Source of the DNA: Acidilobaceae archaeon | Lineage (GTDB): Archaea; Thermoproteota; Thermoprotei_A; Sulfolobales; Acidilobaceae | Length of the DNA stretch: 45,385 bases | Direction of reading: 5' to 3' | Assembly: GCA_027080775.1 (NCBI GenBank) | Contig: JALWPV010000072.1 | Span: 1 to 45,385 of the forward strand | Part shown: piece by piece, positions 8,328 to 16,505 of the stretch | Layout of the letters: every line of letters starts with the position of its first letter | How positions within the stretch are numbered: position 1 is the first letter of the stretch | The notes under the pieces: model-generated | The model's database searches: none | What the model was told of the DNA's origin: nothing | The model's input: the letters and a program-made list of their open reading frames with translations, nothing else | Made by a program: the position numbers and the translations under genes

Positions 8328-9113
8328 TTGGTCAGGGTCTTCCTGGTGCTACCCGACGTCAGCGAGGCTAAGTGCAGGGCGATATGCCTCGCCGGGCCCC
8401 TCGACGTGCTGGTCTCATATACGACCCTGAAGTGGAAGCCCTCCACCCTAGCGAGGCTCCTAGCCCTGAGGCGCCGTGGGTGCCTCTCGAGCGTCATGCT
8501 GGATAGCGGGGCTTACCACCTGGCCAGGCTCGGGGCTAGAGTGGACCCCAGGGAGTACGCCGCTGACTCCCGCAGCGGCCTGGGCCCCGCCTGGGACCTC
8601 GTCGTGGCACCCGACGTCCCCGGGGATCCAGAGGCCACGTTGGAGAGGACCCTCGAATTCATCCAGTCCTACGGTGCACCCTTCCTCCCAGTCGCCCAGC
8701 CCCCACCGGGCCCTGCGGATCCGCGCAGGCACGCCCTCGAGGCGGAGAGGCTAGTCTCCCGGGGGCTCCTCGAGTGGTCGCCGAGGCTGCCGGGCGGTAG
8801 GAGGCTCCTAGGCCTCGGGGGCCTCGACGGGCCCCGCAGGAGGGTTTCCTACATAGCCGGCCTCTTGGAGGAAGTCGAATCCAGACTCGGCGGCGTCTCG
8901 CTCCACCTATTCGGCGTGGGCGCCAGGATCCTAGCAGGCCTCGCCAGGAGGGGCCTCCTGGGCCTAGTCTATAGCGTCGACTCAAGCGGGTGGCTCGCCG
9001 AGATAAGGTTCAGGAGGCGCACCCACTACAGGGCCCCAGGGGTGGTTGAGGCGAACGCGGCCGCCATGAAGGGGTACCTGGCCAGGCTAGCGAGGGTCCT
9101 GGGGGGCGGCTAG
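8328..9113 (+). CDS. TGT-superfamily protein, DpdA/archaeal-TGT-like TIM barrel
   Basis: 261 aa, about half the length of archaeal tRNA-guanine transglycosylase, comprising only the barrel. TGT-like landmarks appear in order: MLDSGAYHL (compare the substrate-binding DSGGFQ), VAPDVPGDPEATLERTLEFI, LPVAQ, LLGLGGL, HLFGVGA and YSVDSSGW (position of the nucleophile-bearing strand). No C-terminal PUA domain is present. Members of this superfamily exchange guanine for 7-deazapurines in tRNA, or in DNA (DpdA). Which applies here cannot be told from sequence. TTG start at 8328 preceded by a G-rich stretch; it forms a unit with the DUF5591-like gene upstream. Its stop overlaps the convergent ATPase gene by 4 bases. 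Confidence 0.6.
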   Translation: MVRVFLVLPDVSEAKCRAICLAGPLDVLVSYTTLKWKPSTLARLLALRRRGCLSSVMLDSGAYHLARLGARVDPREYAADSRSGLGPAWDLVVAPDVPGDPEATLERTLEFIQSYGAPFLPVAQPPPGPADPRRHALEAERLVSRGLLEWSPRLPGGRRLLGLGGLDGPRRRVSYIAGLLEEVESRLGGVSLHLFGVGARILAGLARRGLLGLVYSVDSSGWLAEIRFRRRTHYRAPGVVEANAAAMKGYLARLARVLGGG

Positions 9114-10768
9114 TGCCTGGCCTCGAGGCCCGGGAGCCTGTTTACGGCGAAGGCCACATCGAGGGCCCGGGCCTCCCCGAGCCCTGGGCCGGGCTCCCCG
9201 CCGAGGAGGCCCCGGAACCCCCCGCTGGCCAGGGAGGCCTCGATCTGCCCGAGCCACTCCCCGAGGCTCTTCCCAACGGCTCCCCCCAGGCGCCTCGAGA
9301 GGACTGCTAGGATCGTGTTGAACTGGCTCTCCTCCACCAGGTGGGGATCAAGCCTGAGGTCCACGCTCGCAGGCAGCCCCCGGGCCTCCAGCCTGCCAGC
9401 CCTCAGCTTGGCCTTCTCCAGCTTGGGCACCTTTACTATCCTGCGGGGCCTGGGGGGCCTGTACTCGGCCACGGGCGGCTCCACCCCGTGGATCCCAGCT
9501 AGCCTCTTAGCCTCGCCGGTAGCGTCCCTGGCCCTATAGCCCTCCATGACTATCACTGTATCGGCCACGGCGAGGAGTGGGAGGCTCCCACTCGACACTA
9601 TGACCAGTGAGACCCCCCGCTCCGCGAGGCTCCTCGCGAGGCTCGCCAGGGGGGTCACCGTGTGCCACCTCGTGAGAGCCTCCGCCCTCTCGTCGCTGTA
9701 GAGTATGTTGGTCGCCGCCGTGTCCTCGTCGAGCAGGAGGAGCCTCGCACCGGCCTCGACGGCCTCCTGTATGGAGGCGGCAGTGCTCGTAGCCCCGCTC
9801 GCATCGCTCGTCGAGAAGCACCCCGTGTCAGCCCCGCTAGGGAGGTCGTGGATCATGGGACTAACATCCACGCACGAGACGAACCTGCCGTCCTCGGCCC
9901 TCACATACATGGCCTCCCTCACGCTGACAACCCTCTCCCTGCCATCGCCCGGCACGTGGTCCCACACACCAGAGGCTAGGGCCTCGAGGAGCGTGCTCTT
10001 ACCGTGGAAGGCGCTCCCCGCTATAACGGTGACGCCCCTCCTGACGCCCATGCCGCTAACAGGCTCGCCCCGGGGCCCCTCAAGCTCCACCCTAAGGCTC
10101 GGGGGGCTCTCGAAGGGCACGGCCCCCGGGAGGGGTTCCTCGCATCCCCCACACCTCCTAGGCAACACGGAGCCGTCTCCCACGAAGGCGACCAGCCCCC
10201 GGCCCCCGAGTTGGGAGCGGAGCGCCTCCTGGAGCCTCCAGGCGTAGACGTGCTCCTCAAGCTCCCCCCGATGCCTCTCCGTGTCGTCTAGGGCCTCTAG
10301 GATGGCCCTCGGGAGCCTCTCAAGCAGCAGCTCCCGGGCGGCGCCGCCAAGGATCCTCCTACCACGGCTCGGCAGCCCAACCCACACCCTGAAGACGACC
10401 CTATCCCCGAGGACCTCCACGGCGCTCCTCCTGATGATCACGGGCCCAGGCCTGGGCACCCCGAGGAAGCCGCTGTGGCCCTCCCCCATCCGGGTGGAGA
10501 GCCTCTTGAGGTGCAGCCACAGCCTCCTATACAGCCAATCAGCAAGGGGCACCGGGTACCCGAGGAGCTCGGGGGGCAAGCGCCCGGCGGGGGCCTCCAC
10601 CACGGCCACGCTCGGCGGGGCGAAGGGGTCCCCCTGAACCCTCGAGAGCCTGACCCCCAGGATCCCGGCCCTGGAGCAGGCGGATAGGAGGTCCCTGTAG
10701 GCCTTGTAGCCCCTACCATCGATCCTGCGTAGCACGCTCTCGATGCTCTCCCTACACCTACCCGGCAA
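9110..10768 (-). CDS. Predicted ATPase of the ABC class (COG3044/PF09818)
   Basis: 552 aa, the usual size for this family. The N-terminal region (to about residue 240) precedes the P-loop segment GSAFHGKSTLLEAL. Family-specific blocks follow: WDHVPGDGRERVVS, RAEDGR, VDVSPMIHDLPSGADT, FSTSDASGATSTAASI (signature-like) and LLLLDEDTAATN (Walker B). The function of COG3044 proteins is not established; they act alone and have no membrane partner. TTG start at 10768. A near-palindrome containing CATTAATG about 40 bases upstream (10798-10818) may hold its own TATA box. Family assignment is firm, biological role unknown. Confidence 0.85.
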   Translation of the reverse strand: MPGRCRESIESVLRRIDGRGYKAYRDLLSACSRAGILGVRLSRVQGDPFAPPSVAVVEAPAGRLPPELLGYPVPLADWLYRRLWLHLKRLSTRMGEGHSGFLGVPRPGPVIIRRSAVEVLGDRVVFRVWVGLPSRGRRILGGAARELLLERLPRAILEALDDTERHRGELEEHVYAWRLQEALRSQLGGRGLVAFVGDGSVLPRRCGGCEEPLPGAVPFESPPSLRVELEGPRGEPVSGMGVRRGVTVIAGSAFHGKSTLLEALASGVWDHVPGDGRERVVSVREAMYVRAEDGRFVSCVDVSPMIHDLPSGADTGCFSTSDASGATSTAASIQEAVEAGARLLLLDEDTAATNILYSDERAEALTRWHTVTPLASLARSLAERGVSLVIVSSGSLPLLAVADTVIVMEGYRARDATGEAKRLAGIHGVEPPVAEYRPPRPRRIVKVPKLEKAKLRAGRLEARGLPASVDLRLDPHLVEESQFNTILAVLSRRLGGAVGKSLGEWLGQIEASLASGGFRGLLGGEPGPGLGEARALDVAFAVNRLPGLEARH

Positions 10769-10797
10769 TAGAGCGCCCTACAGCCGCGGCGCCGGGG

Positions 10798-10818
10798 GTG
10801 AGGGCATTAATGCCTCAC
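10798..10818 (-). promoter_or_regulatory. Near-palindromic promoter element before the ABC-class ATPase
   Basis: GTGAGG-GCATTAATGC-CTCAC is an inverted repeat with one unpaired base; its core GGCATTAATGCC is a perfect palindrome that includes a TATA-like CATTAATG. It overlaps the stop codon of the upstream surface-protein gene and lies 30-50 bases before the ATPase start. Confidence 0.4.
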
Positions 10819-13307
10819 GACACAGAGCCGAACCGCAGGATATTCCAGGCCCTCAGCGCGGAGTAGACTATCTCCTCCACTATAGTCCTGGGAGGAGCCC
10901 CCACGCCGCCCGTGACGTTCCAGGCGACCTCTATCGGGTTGAGTATTATCGTGCCATTAACGAATACGCCGTTATCGTAGACCCTCAGGGCTACATCGCC
11001 GAATAGCGTCGGGCTGGAGGAGTTGTCGGCGTAGAAGGTTGCGTCCCACATGACTACATCACTCCAGTTAACGCCACTAGACGCCAGTATCTTGACGGCC
11101 TGGCTGAAGTTCAACACGTTGTAGAGGTAGAAGGCATAGTTCTCGGCTCTAGCCTCCAACCCAGCGGGCGTTATGGAGAGGTTGAAGGGCCCGTTGACTA
11201 TGGCGGCGTAGCCGCCCTCATAGGTCTGCATGTCGAGGCTGGAGAGGTTGCCGTAGGGCCAAACCCAGACCCAGTGGTACTCCGCAATGTAGTAGCGCAA
11301 CACCGAGTCGTCAACGCCGCAGGAGCCTAGGACGTCGCCTATGCTAGTGTTGCCCTGGAGCCACAGTATGATAGCGTACTTAGGCGGGCTTTCAGTATTG
11401 AACAGCAGGTTACACAGGGTGGTGGTGTTAGTTATAACGGTGTAGCCCGTAACCCCGGCGTAACCCAACTCGTCCTTGACAAGGCTCAGCATGGTCTCGA
11501 GAGCGTCAACCTTAGCCTCAGTTATATTAGAGATGTTATACTCGCTTGCATAACCGACAGCATTGATACCATTGATAAGGGATGCATCCGGTATAGCAAC
11601 AATATAGACCGGCGGGCTCTCCTTAAACAATGGATTTAACACTCCATATTCAACTATCATATGCTCAAGTGCAAAGGCGAAGTCTTTATAGCATTCATAT
11701 CCATAACCATCCCAATCTCTGTAATTATCGTAGAACATCAATCCAACCCTATAAACACCATTGCGCTCGACAGGGAACAACGCTTCAACATGATACTGCT
11801 TCGGCTTTTCATTCGTATACGAGAAATCTTTCTCATCATAAACTATCCACCGATTGATTTTCTTATCATACTTCCATACGACAAGAGAAAATATTCGTAG
11901 ATGCCTGAAGGTGGAGGGACAGCTGGGAGGATAGAATATTATAAATGGCCCCCACCGGGTGTAATAGGAGATGGCAGTGTCAGTCCAATAATAGTTTATC
12001 TTTGCATCTACACGTATAAAGTCCACACCACTTATGTCGCGTGCTATCATGTATGTCCATACTAGTGCATCGGTTAGATTGTTCCCGTCACCATCTGCAT
12101 CTAAAGTAATAGGTTCCGTTATAGTTGGGCCGTTGAGTAAGCTAGTAAATACTAGCTCCTTAATCCCGTTTCCATCGAAGTCCAATTCCCTTATGGAGCC
12201 AGTGGTGTTATAAAGTATATAAGGTTTTTTACACGTAATATTATATAATTGATTTCCCGATGAATCCAATATAAGCACTTGAAATGCATAGCCGCTAAAA
12301 TATGTAGTATTTTGAGCGTCATATGTTCCAACGTAGCCGTGAACCTCTATGGTATCTCCACTACCTACGGTAATATATAGGCTGGTGAGATCAGTAAAGA
12401 CATTACCTGAGATGTTCCAGGTGCAGTAGAGGTTATATGACCTGCTATCTACCTCGACCTCTATGCTCTCGTCGGGTACAATCTTAAGGTAATAAAGACC
12501 TGGATACTTGGGGTCGTTATAAATAAATGACTCTTTAAAGTTAAAGGCGCTAGGACTGCCTGTCAGATCTTCACTTACTATTCTCAGTGGTGGTGTCCAG
12601 GCGTAGGCTTCGCCTTCCTTCATTAGGGCGTTGTAGCCTATGAGTTTGAAGCCGCTTTGGGTGATGTAGATGCCTCTGGGTATTGAGTAGGCTCCGGCGC
12701 CTCCGCCGCCCCCGCCTGGGGCTGAGAGGAGGGTGCCGCTGTAGCCCCCGCCGGATATTGGGTGAAGGATTCCGTCGCTTGACTCGACTCGTACGACTAG
12801 GTTGGCTGCTACTGGCATTATGTTTGTCTTGTTGAATACTACGACTAGGACGTCGCCGGGTTGTAGTACTATGGGCTGCCCCCTGGGCACGGGTGTGCCT
12901 ATGTAGCCTTCTTGGAGGTTGGGGTTGAGGTACATCTCGGCTATGATGGTGGTGGTATTTGGCATGCCGTGGGAGAGGTCTACTATGGCGTAGACGCTAT
13001 GGCTTGCAACATCTATTAGGTAGAGCTTGTCCAGCTTGACAGGCACAGTGCCCGTGTTGTTGATGAAGGCGCCGGGGATCCAGCCCAGCTCCTGGTATAT
13101 GCGGGAGTAGGGGTTAACGGGTCCAATACTAAGCTTCTCGTCGTACCTGAACATGCGCTGTTCTAGCTGGAGCCTCTGGGCTGTTAGGCTCCTCTCGGCG
13201 TTGTAGTAGGAGTTGAGTATTATGGGTACTGCGAACATGAATATGAGTGTGAGTACTATGAGCCCGCCTATGATCTCGGCTTGTCCCCTCCGCTTTCTCC
13301 TGGGCGT
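10815..13307 (-). CDS. Very large pilin/archaellin-like surface protein with class III signal peptide (non-standard start)
   Basis: The first conventional start in this frame is ATG 13238 (807 aa), but the 23 codons before it encode PRRKRRG-QAEIIGGLIVLTLIF. This is a textbook class III signal peptide, cleaved by prepilin peptidase after KRRG, with the hydrophobic core running on into MFAVPIIL. The real start must therefore lie upstream; ACG at 13307, 7 bases after GAGGGGGG, is the best placed codon and gives 830 aa. The mature protein has many N-X-S/T sites, a Gly-rich linker (APGGGGGGAGA), Ca2+-loop-like segments (DFDGNGIKE, DADGDGNN), and no recognised enzymatic domain. Bases 11520-12560 are markedly AT-rich. 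Probably a pilus-tip or adhesin-type surface protein. Stop at 10815, just before the ATPase gene. Confidence 0.65.
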   Translation of the reverse strand, partial: TPRRKRRGQAEIIGGLIVLTLIFMFAVPIILNSYYNAERSLTAQRLQLEQRMFRYDEKLSIGPVNPYSRIYQELGWIPGAFINNTGTVPVKLDKLYLIDVASHSVYAIVDLSHGMPNTTTIIAEMYLNPNLQEGYIGTPVPRGQPIVLQPGDVLVVVFNKTNIMPVAANLVVRVESSDGILHPISGGGYSGTLLSAPGGGGGGAGAYSIPRGIYITQSGFKLIGYNALMKEGEAYAWTPPLRIVSEDLTGSPSAFNFKESFIYNDPKYPGLYYLKIVPDESIEVEVDSRSYNLYCTWNISGNVFTDLTSLYITVGSGDTIEVHGYVGTYDAQNTTYFSGYAFQVLILDSSGNQLYNITCKKPYILYNTTGSIRELDFDGNGIKELVFTSLLNGPTITEPITLDADGDGNNLTDALVWTYMIARDISGVDFIRVDAKINYYWTDTAISYYTRWGPFIIFYPPSCPSTFRHLRIFSLVVWKYDKKINRWIVYDEKDFSYTNEKPKQYHVEALFPVERNGVYRVGLMFYDNYRDWDGYGYECYKDFAFALEHMIVEYGVLNPLFKESPPVYIVAIPDASLINGINAVGYASEYNISNITEAKVDALETMLSLVKDELGYAGVTGYTVITNTTTLCNLLFNTESPPKYAIILWLQGNTSIGDVLGSCGVDDSVLRYYIAEYHWVWVWPYGNLSSLDMQTYEGGYAAIVNGPFNLSITPAGLEARAENYAFYLYNVLNFSQAVKILASSGVNWSDVVMWDATFYADNSSSPTLFGDVALRVYDNGVFVNGTIILNPIEVAWNVTGGVGAPPRTIVEEIVYSALRAWNILRFGSVS

Positions 13308-13371
13308 GGCGCGGCCCCCCTCTGGTTGCTTGTGGTGGGGGGTCTTAGGGTTTGCCTCCTGCTTGGGGTGG

Positions 13372-13824
13372 TTATTGGTGCTCGGGGTATACTATGGCGT
13401 TTATCATTGCTAGCCTGCCCTTTATGCCGTGCTGGCGTAGCTTCTCCTCTATTAGCCTTGCTATCTCCTCGTCGTATATGTCTATTATCTCGGCTGACCT
13501 GGGGTGGAGGACGTTTATGTGGGGTTTAACGTCTACCTCCACCCTGGTCTCGCCCTCCCAGGAGAAGAGGCGTATTAGGCCCAGCTTCTCCAGGGTGAGT
13601 AGGAAGGAGTAGAGCGTTGAGGTGCTTATCGTTGGCATCTCGGCTTTGACGGCCTCTAGCAGCTCCTTGAATGATGGGTGCCTCTTGTACCTCCTCTCGA
13701 GTATCTCGAGTATCTTGAGCCTCTGGGGGGTGAGCTTGTAGCCGTTCCTCCTGAGGGCCTCGGCCGCCCTAGCGGCCCAGCCCCTGCCTGCCTCCTCCTG
13801 GCTTGTATGCATTTCTAGTGGCAC
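13372..13824 (-). CDS. Fur-family transcriptional regulator with degenerate metal sites
   Basis: 150 aa from GTG 13824 (146 from ATG 13812). The winged helix is clear: ALRRNGYKLTPQRLKILEIL, HPSFKELLEAV, TISTSTLYSFLLTLEKLGLI. The dimerisation domain begins TRVEVDVKPHINVLHP where Fur/PerR proteins have the metal ligands HDHFIC; here only one or two histidines remain. The CxxC zinc site is missing altogether (no cysteine in the protein). It may be a metal-independent or differently sensing regulator. It lies 64 bases upstream of the giant pilin-like gene in the same direction and divergent from the second pilin-like gene, so it may control both. Confidence 0.72.
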   Translation of the reverse strand: MPLEMHTSQEEAGRGWAARAAEALRRNGYKLTPQRLKILEILERRYKRHPSFKELLEAVKAEMPTISTSTLYSFLLTLEKLGLIRLFSWEGETRVEVDVKPHINVLHPRSAEIIDIYDEEIARLIEEKLRQHGIKGRLAMINAIVYPEHQ

Positions 13825-13854
13825 CTCGCTTCCACGTAGAAGGCTGGCGCTTCC

Positions 13855-13912
13855 AGCCCTTATATTCGTGTGTTACGACTTGTACCGGTGACTGGGGGCT
13901 ATGCATAAATCT
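13855..13912 (+). promoter_or_regulatory. Promoter region for the pilin-like gene
   Basis: CTTATATT near 13859-13866 and a second AT-rich element, GCATAAAT, near 13904-13911 are the only TATA-like sequences between the Fur gene and the downstream pilin-like gene. Confidence 0.35.
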
Positions 13913-13946
13913 ACCCGCTTCCCTCGCCGTGTTGGGGCCGTTTGGT

Positions 13947-14753
13947 TTGCCTATACTCGCAGGGGCCTCCAGGCGCTGGAGGGCGGGGCAGGCCTCAGCT
14001 ATAAGCGTGGCCATACTCACCGCCGCCGTCCTAGCCCTCGGCTTGGCCTTGTACGGCTACTTCGCGGGCCACGCTAGGGCGGCCCAGCTCCAGCAGGCCC
14101 TCGTGAGCGCTTACGGCGACTACTCCCGGGCCCTTACAATACACGTGGAGGCCTCGTACATTAACACCTCCACTCCAACGCCCACCGCCTGCTACGTGGT
14201 CTCGATCAACAACGTCGCCGGGGCACCCGTGAGGGCCTACCTAACAATTCTACCCGCCGCCCAAGGCCCTCAGGGTGTGCCGATCCTCGACCCCGCGATC
14301 TCGAGGATCCCCCTGGACACCACGCAGACGCCCCCGAAGCTCACCGCGCTCCCCTACTACATAGAGGACGTCAACGGGGACGGTGTGCTAGATGTAGTAG
14401 GCTCCGGGGGCAGGGTGGTGCCGGGCAACCCCTGGCTGCCCAGCTGCGACGAGATATACTACAGCACCACCTACCAGATCGAGGCCCTCCAGCCAGAGTA
14501 CGCGCCAGCCAACGAGATAGAGCTCGGCCTATCCGGCCTGAGCCTAGCAGGACTAGCCCAGTCAAAGCTAGGCGTGACCCTCAACGAGACGCCAGTCTGG
14601 GGCTTCACACTGCAACCCGGGGGCAAGCTTAGCCTATTCATCTACGTGGAACTCGCAGGCAACCCCCAGAGCCTCAGCCTCGCCTCCCTCATGAGCTTCA
14701 ATGGGAGGTACTACGTGGTAACGCTTACCAACCTCCCCGTCACCCAGGGCTAA
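13947..14753 (+). CDS. Type IV pilin-like secreted protein with class III signal peptide
   Basis: About 268 aa. The N-terminus has SRRWRAG-QASAISVAILTAAVLALGLALYG: a basic stretch, a Gly cleavage point and a hydrophobic helix, as in archaeal prepilins. The mature part has a Ca2+-loop-like DVNGDGVLD and a β-rich C-terminus. TTG 13947 is chosen because it leaves a short leader before the basic residues; GTG 13929 and TTG 13932 are alternatives. Farther upstream starts would overlap the divergent Fur gene and precede the TATA box. Shares the N-terminal logic of the large protein at 10815-13307 and probably belongs to the same surface structure. Function otherwise unknown. Confidence 0.6.
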   Translation: MPILAGASRRWRAGQASAISVAILTAAVLALGLALYGYFAGHARAAQLQQALVSAYGDYSRALTIHVEASYINTSTPTPTACYVVSINNVAGAPVRAYLTILPAAQGPQGVPILDPAISRIPLDTTQTPPKLTALPYYIEDVNGDGVLDVVGSGGRVVPGNPWLPSCDEIYYSTTYQIEALQPEYAPANEIELGLSGLSLAGLAQSKLGVTLNETPVWGFTLQPGGKLSLFIYVELAGNPQSLSLASLMSFNGRYYVVTLTNLPVTQG

Positions 14754-14849
14754 CCGCCCCGGGCCTGTGGGGAGGGGTGGCAACGCCGAGCCCCCCAGGG
14801 CGTTGGGGGCTATGGGGATCCCTAGTGTGGCCGAGGCCCCTCCTGCCCG

Positions 14850-15452
14850 TTACTTGTAGAGTATGGCCTCGGCCCTCCTGTCTACGGCGTGAATTGGGGG
14901 TAGCTTCGATATGGTGGGGGCCGTGACGGTTATCACTATGGCGTGCTCGTCTGGCAGGTAGTCCCACTGGGCCTCCTGCTTCGAGGCTATGGGGGGCTCT
15001 ATGCCCTCCTCTAGGTAGTAGTAGACCTCCATCGTGGCCCCCTTGGGGGTCCAGTAGATCCTGAGGCGGTCGGCCATGAGGTCGCTGCCCTCGAGGGCGT
15101 AGAACTCCATCTCTATCGCCGGCGTGTCGGGGTCGAACTCTATCATCTCGAGCTCGAAGCGGCCGCTGGCGTGGAGCCTCCTGAGGACGGGCTCCACGAG
15201 GCCCCTCCACGCCTCGACCCCGTAGTATACTAGCTCCTCGAAGATGCTGACGGCCTTGTGCTCCTTCCTCACCCTGAGCTTGTCGGCCCACTCCCCGATG
15301 AGGCCCCTATAATCCGCTATCACGTCCAGCACTATCGAGGCAAGCTCCTCCCTCGACACCCCGAGCCTCCCAGCGAGCTCGCCGAGGGCCTCGGCGTCGC
15401 CGGGTTCGAGGCTCGCGCACACCTTCGCCTTACCGGCTTCCTCGCCCGCCAA
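14850..15452 (-). CDS. Conserved-looking protein of unknown function
   Basis: 200 aa from TTG 15452. The N-terminal 45 residues (ASLEPGDAEALGELAGRLGVSREELASIVLDVI) resemble a short helical DNA- or protein-binding module. The remainder is a mixed α/β domain with several paired strands (RFELEMIEFD, AIEMEFYAL, MEVYYYLEEG, AIVITVTAP). No enzyme motif was recognised. A TATA-like CTTATAG on the minus strand lies near 15491-15497, in a divergent promoter region shared with S26e. Confidence 0.6.
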   Translation of the reverse strand: MAGEEAGKAKVCASLEPGDAEALGELAGRLGVSREELASIVLDVIADYRGLIGEWADKLRVRKEHKAVSIFEELVYYGVEAWRGLVEPVLRRLHASGRFELEMIEFDPDTPAIEMEFYALEGSDLMADRLRIYWTPKGATMEVYYYLEEGIEPPIASKQEAQWDYLPDEHAIVITVTAPTISKLPPIHAVDRRAEAILYK

Positions 15453-15490
15453 TGAATGGGCACCCCGAGGGGGCTCGTGGCCCTCGACTC

Positions 15491-15550
15491 CTATAAGCCC
15501 GCCCCCGCGGCTCCCAAGGATTTAAACCCTCCACCCCACTGGGAGCTTGA
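15491..15550. promoter_or_regulatory. Divergent promoters: unknown gene (minus) and rps26e (plus)
   Basis: On the plus strand GATTTAAA (15519-15526) lies about 45 bases before the S26e start. On the minus strand GGGCTTATAG (15490-15499) lies about 40 bases before the divergent gene. Confidence 0.5.
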
Positions 15551-15568
15551 GTGGGGTGTCATATCCGG

Positions 15569-15859
15569 ATGCCCAAGAAGAGGCAGAACAGGGGCAGGCA
15601 CAAGGGGGCCAAGGGCAGGACGCGCCTGATACAGTGCGACAACTGCGGCAAGCTCGTCCCGGAGGACAAGGCCATCTGCGTCACTAGGATGTACAGCCCC
15701 GTCGACCCACAGCTGGCTAGGGAGCTAGAGAAGAAGGGAGCCATAATAATGAGGTACCCGGTAACGAAGTGCTACTGCATAAACTGCGCCATACACTACG
15801 GCCTAGTGAAGATAAGGAGCCGCGAGGAGAGGAAGCCGAAGCCCAAGATACAGCTCTAG
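15569..15859 (+). CDS. rps26e: 30S ribosomal protein S26e
   Basis: 96 aa, a eukaryotic-type small-subunit protein found in Crenarchaeota. It has a basic N-terminus (PKKRQNRGRHKG), two zinc-binding cysteine pairs (CDNC and CYCINC), and the conserved block AICVTRMYSPVDP. ATG 15569 is chosen over in-frame GTG 15551 because PKKRQNRG is the family N-terminus. In the ribosome it sits near the mRNA exit channel. It has its own strong promoter and no operon partner on the same strand. Confidence 0.93.
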   Translation: MPKKRQNRGRHKGAKGRTRLIQCDNCGKLVPEDKAICVTRMYSPVDPQLARELEKKGAIIMRYPVTKCYCINCAIHYGLVKIRSREERKPKPKIQL

Positions 15860-15883
15860 CCCTAGGCCCCGGGTTGCTGCAGG

Positions 15884-16399
15884 TTATTCTATAATAACCA
15901 GCCTGTCGCCGCCCCTCCTCTTCGCGGCCCTCAGGGCCCTCCAGGCCATCCTCCGCGTTGGGGTGCCGTAGTAGGCCTCCCTCCTAGTGGAGGCGGGCCT
16001 CCCCGTCACGGGGCCCCAGACGGCCGCTATAGTCAGGGTCACGCCGGCCTCCCTCTTCACGGTCTCCCTTATCTCCTCGAGGTCGCGGGCCAGCTCACCC
16101 GGCTTTACTAGCGGAAACTCTAGGATCGCCTCCTCGGTGCCCCTATCCCAGTCGAGCCCGTAGACTACTACGCCCCTCCACCTCCTGGCCAGGCCCTCTA
16201 CGAGGCTCGAGAGGAGCCCGGTGGCCTCGTTGGGGCTCCACCTGCTCCAACCCCTCCTCTCGACCTCCTCCTCGAACCTATCCAGGTCCAGCGCGACCAC
16301 GGTGCCCTCCACGACCCACAAGCCGGGCTGTGCCCCGCCCCTGACACCCGCCTCCACGGCGTCCCCGGCTGACGACCGGGGCCTCGGGCGGGCTCTCAT
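15884..16399 (-). CDS. Unknown protein resembling a minimal GGDEF/cyclase-type palm domain
   Basis: 171 aa. After about 30 low-complexity residues comes a βαββα-like order: VVALDLDRFEEEVERRGW (compare the metal-binding first strand DiDhFK of GGDEF domains), a helix (EATGLLSSLVEGLARRW), VVVYGLDWDRGTEEAILEFP, a helix, then LTIAAVWGPVTG and a closing MAWRALRAAKRRGGDRLVII, close to the 'AL..AK..GRNRVV' end of GGDEF proteins. The GGDEF signature itself is replaced by YGLDWDRGT. The resemblance is by eye and could be convergent. ATG 16399 is used; the TTG/GTG codons before VVEGTVVAL (about 16312-16330) may be the true start. Confidence 0.5.
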   Translation of the reverse strand: MRARPRPRSSAGDAVEAGVRGGAQPGLWVVEGTVVALDLDRFEEEVERRGWSRWSPNEATGLLSSLVEGLARRWRGVVVYGLDWDRGTEEAILEFPLVKPGELARDLEEIRETVKREAGVTLTIAAVWGPVTGRPASTRREAYYGTPTRRMAWRALRAAKRRGGDRLVIIE

Positions 16400-16455
16400 A
16401 GCGGGGCCCGAGTCGGGGAGGGCCTCGGGGCCTGATAGGTTTTCGCCTCGCCTCC

Positions 16456-16505
16456 ACGCATTTAACTAGCCCCGGCACCCCCCGGCCCCGGGAGGGCGTG
16501 GGGCC
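16456..16505 (+). promoter_or_regulatory. atpD promoter and ribosome-binding site
   Basis: GCATTTAAC (16458-16466) is a TATA box about 40 bases before the TTG start of atpD. GGGAGGGCGTGGGG immediately upstream of the TTG gives a Shine-Dalgarno sequence and supports that start. Confidence 0.5.

Noticed and set aside
14740-15291. Minus-strand frame of 183 codons overlapping the unknown gene at 14850-15452
   Set aside because: Arg/Gly/His/Pro-rich out-of-frame reading of a better gene on the same strand.
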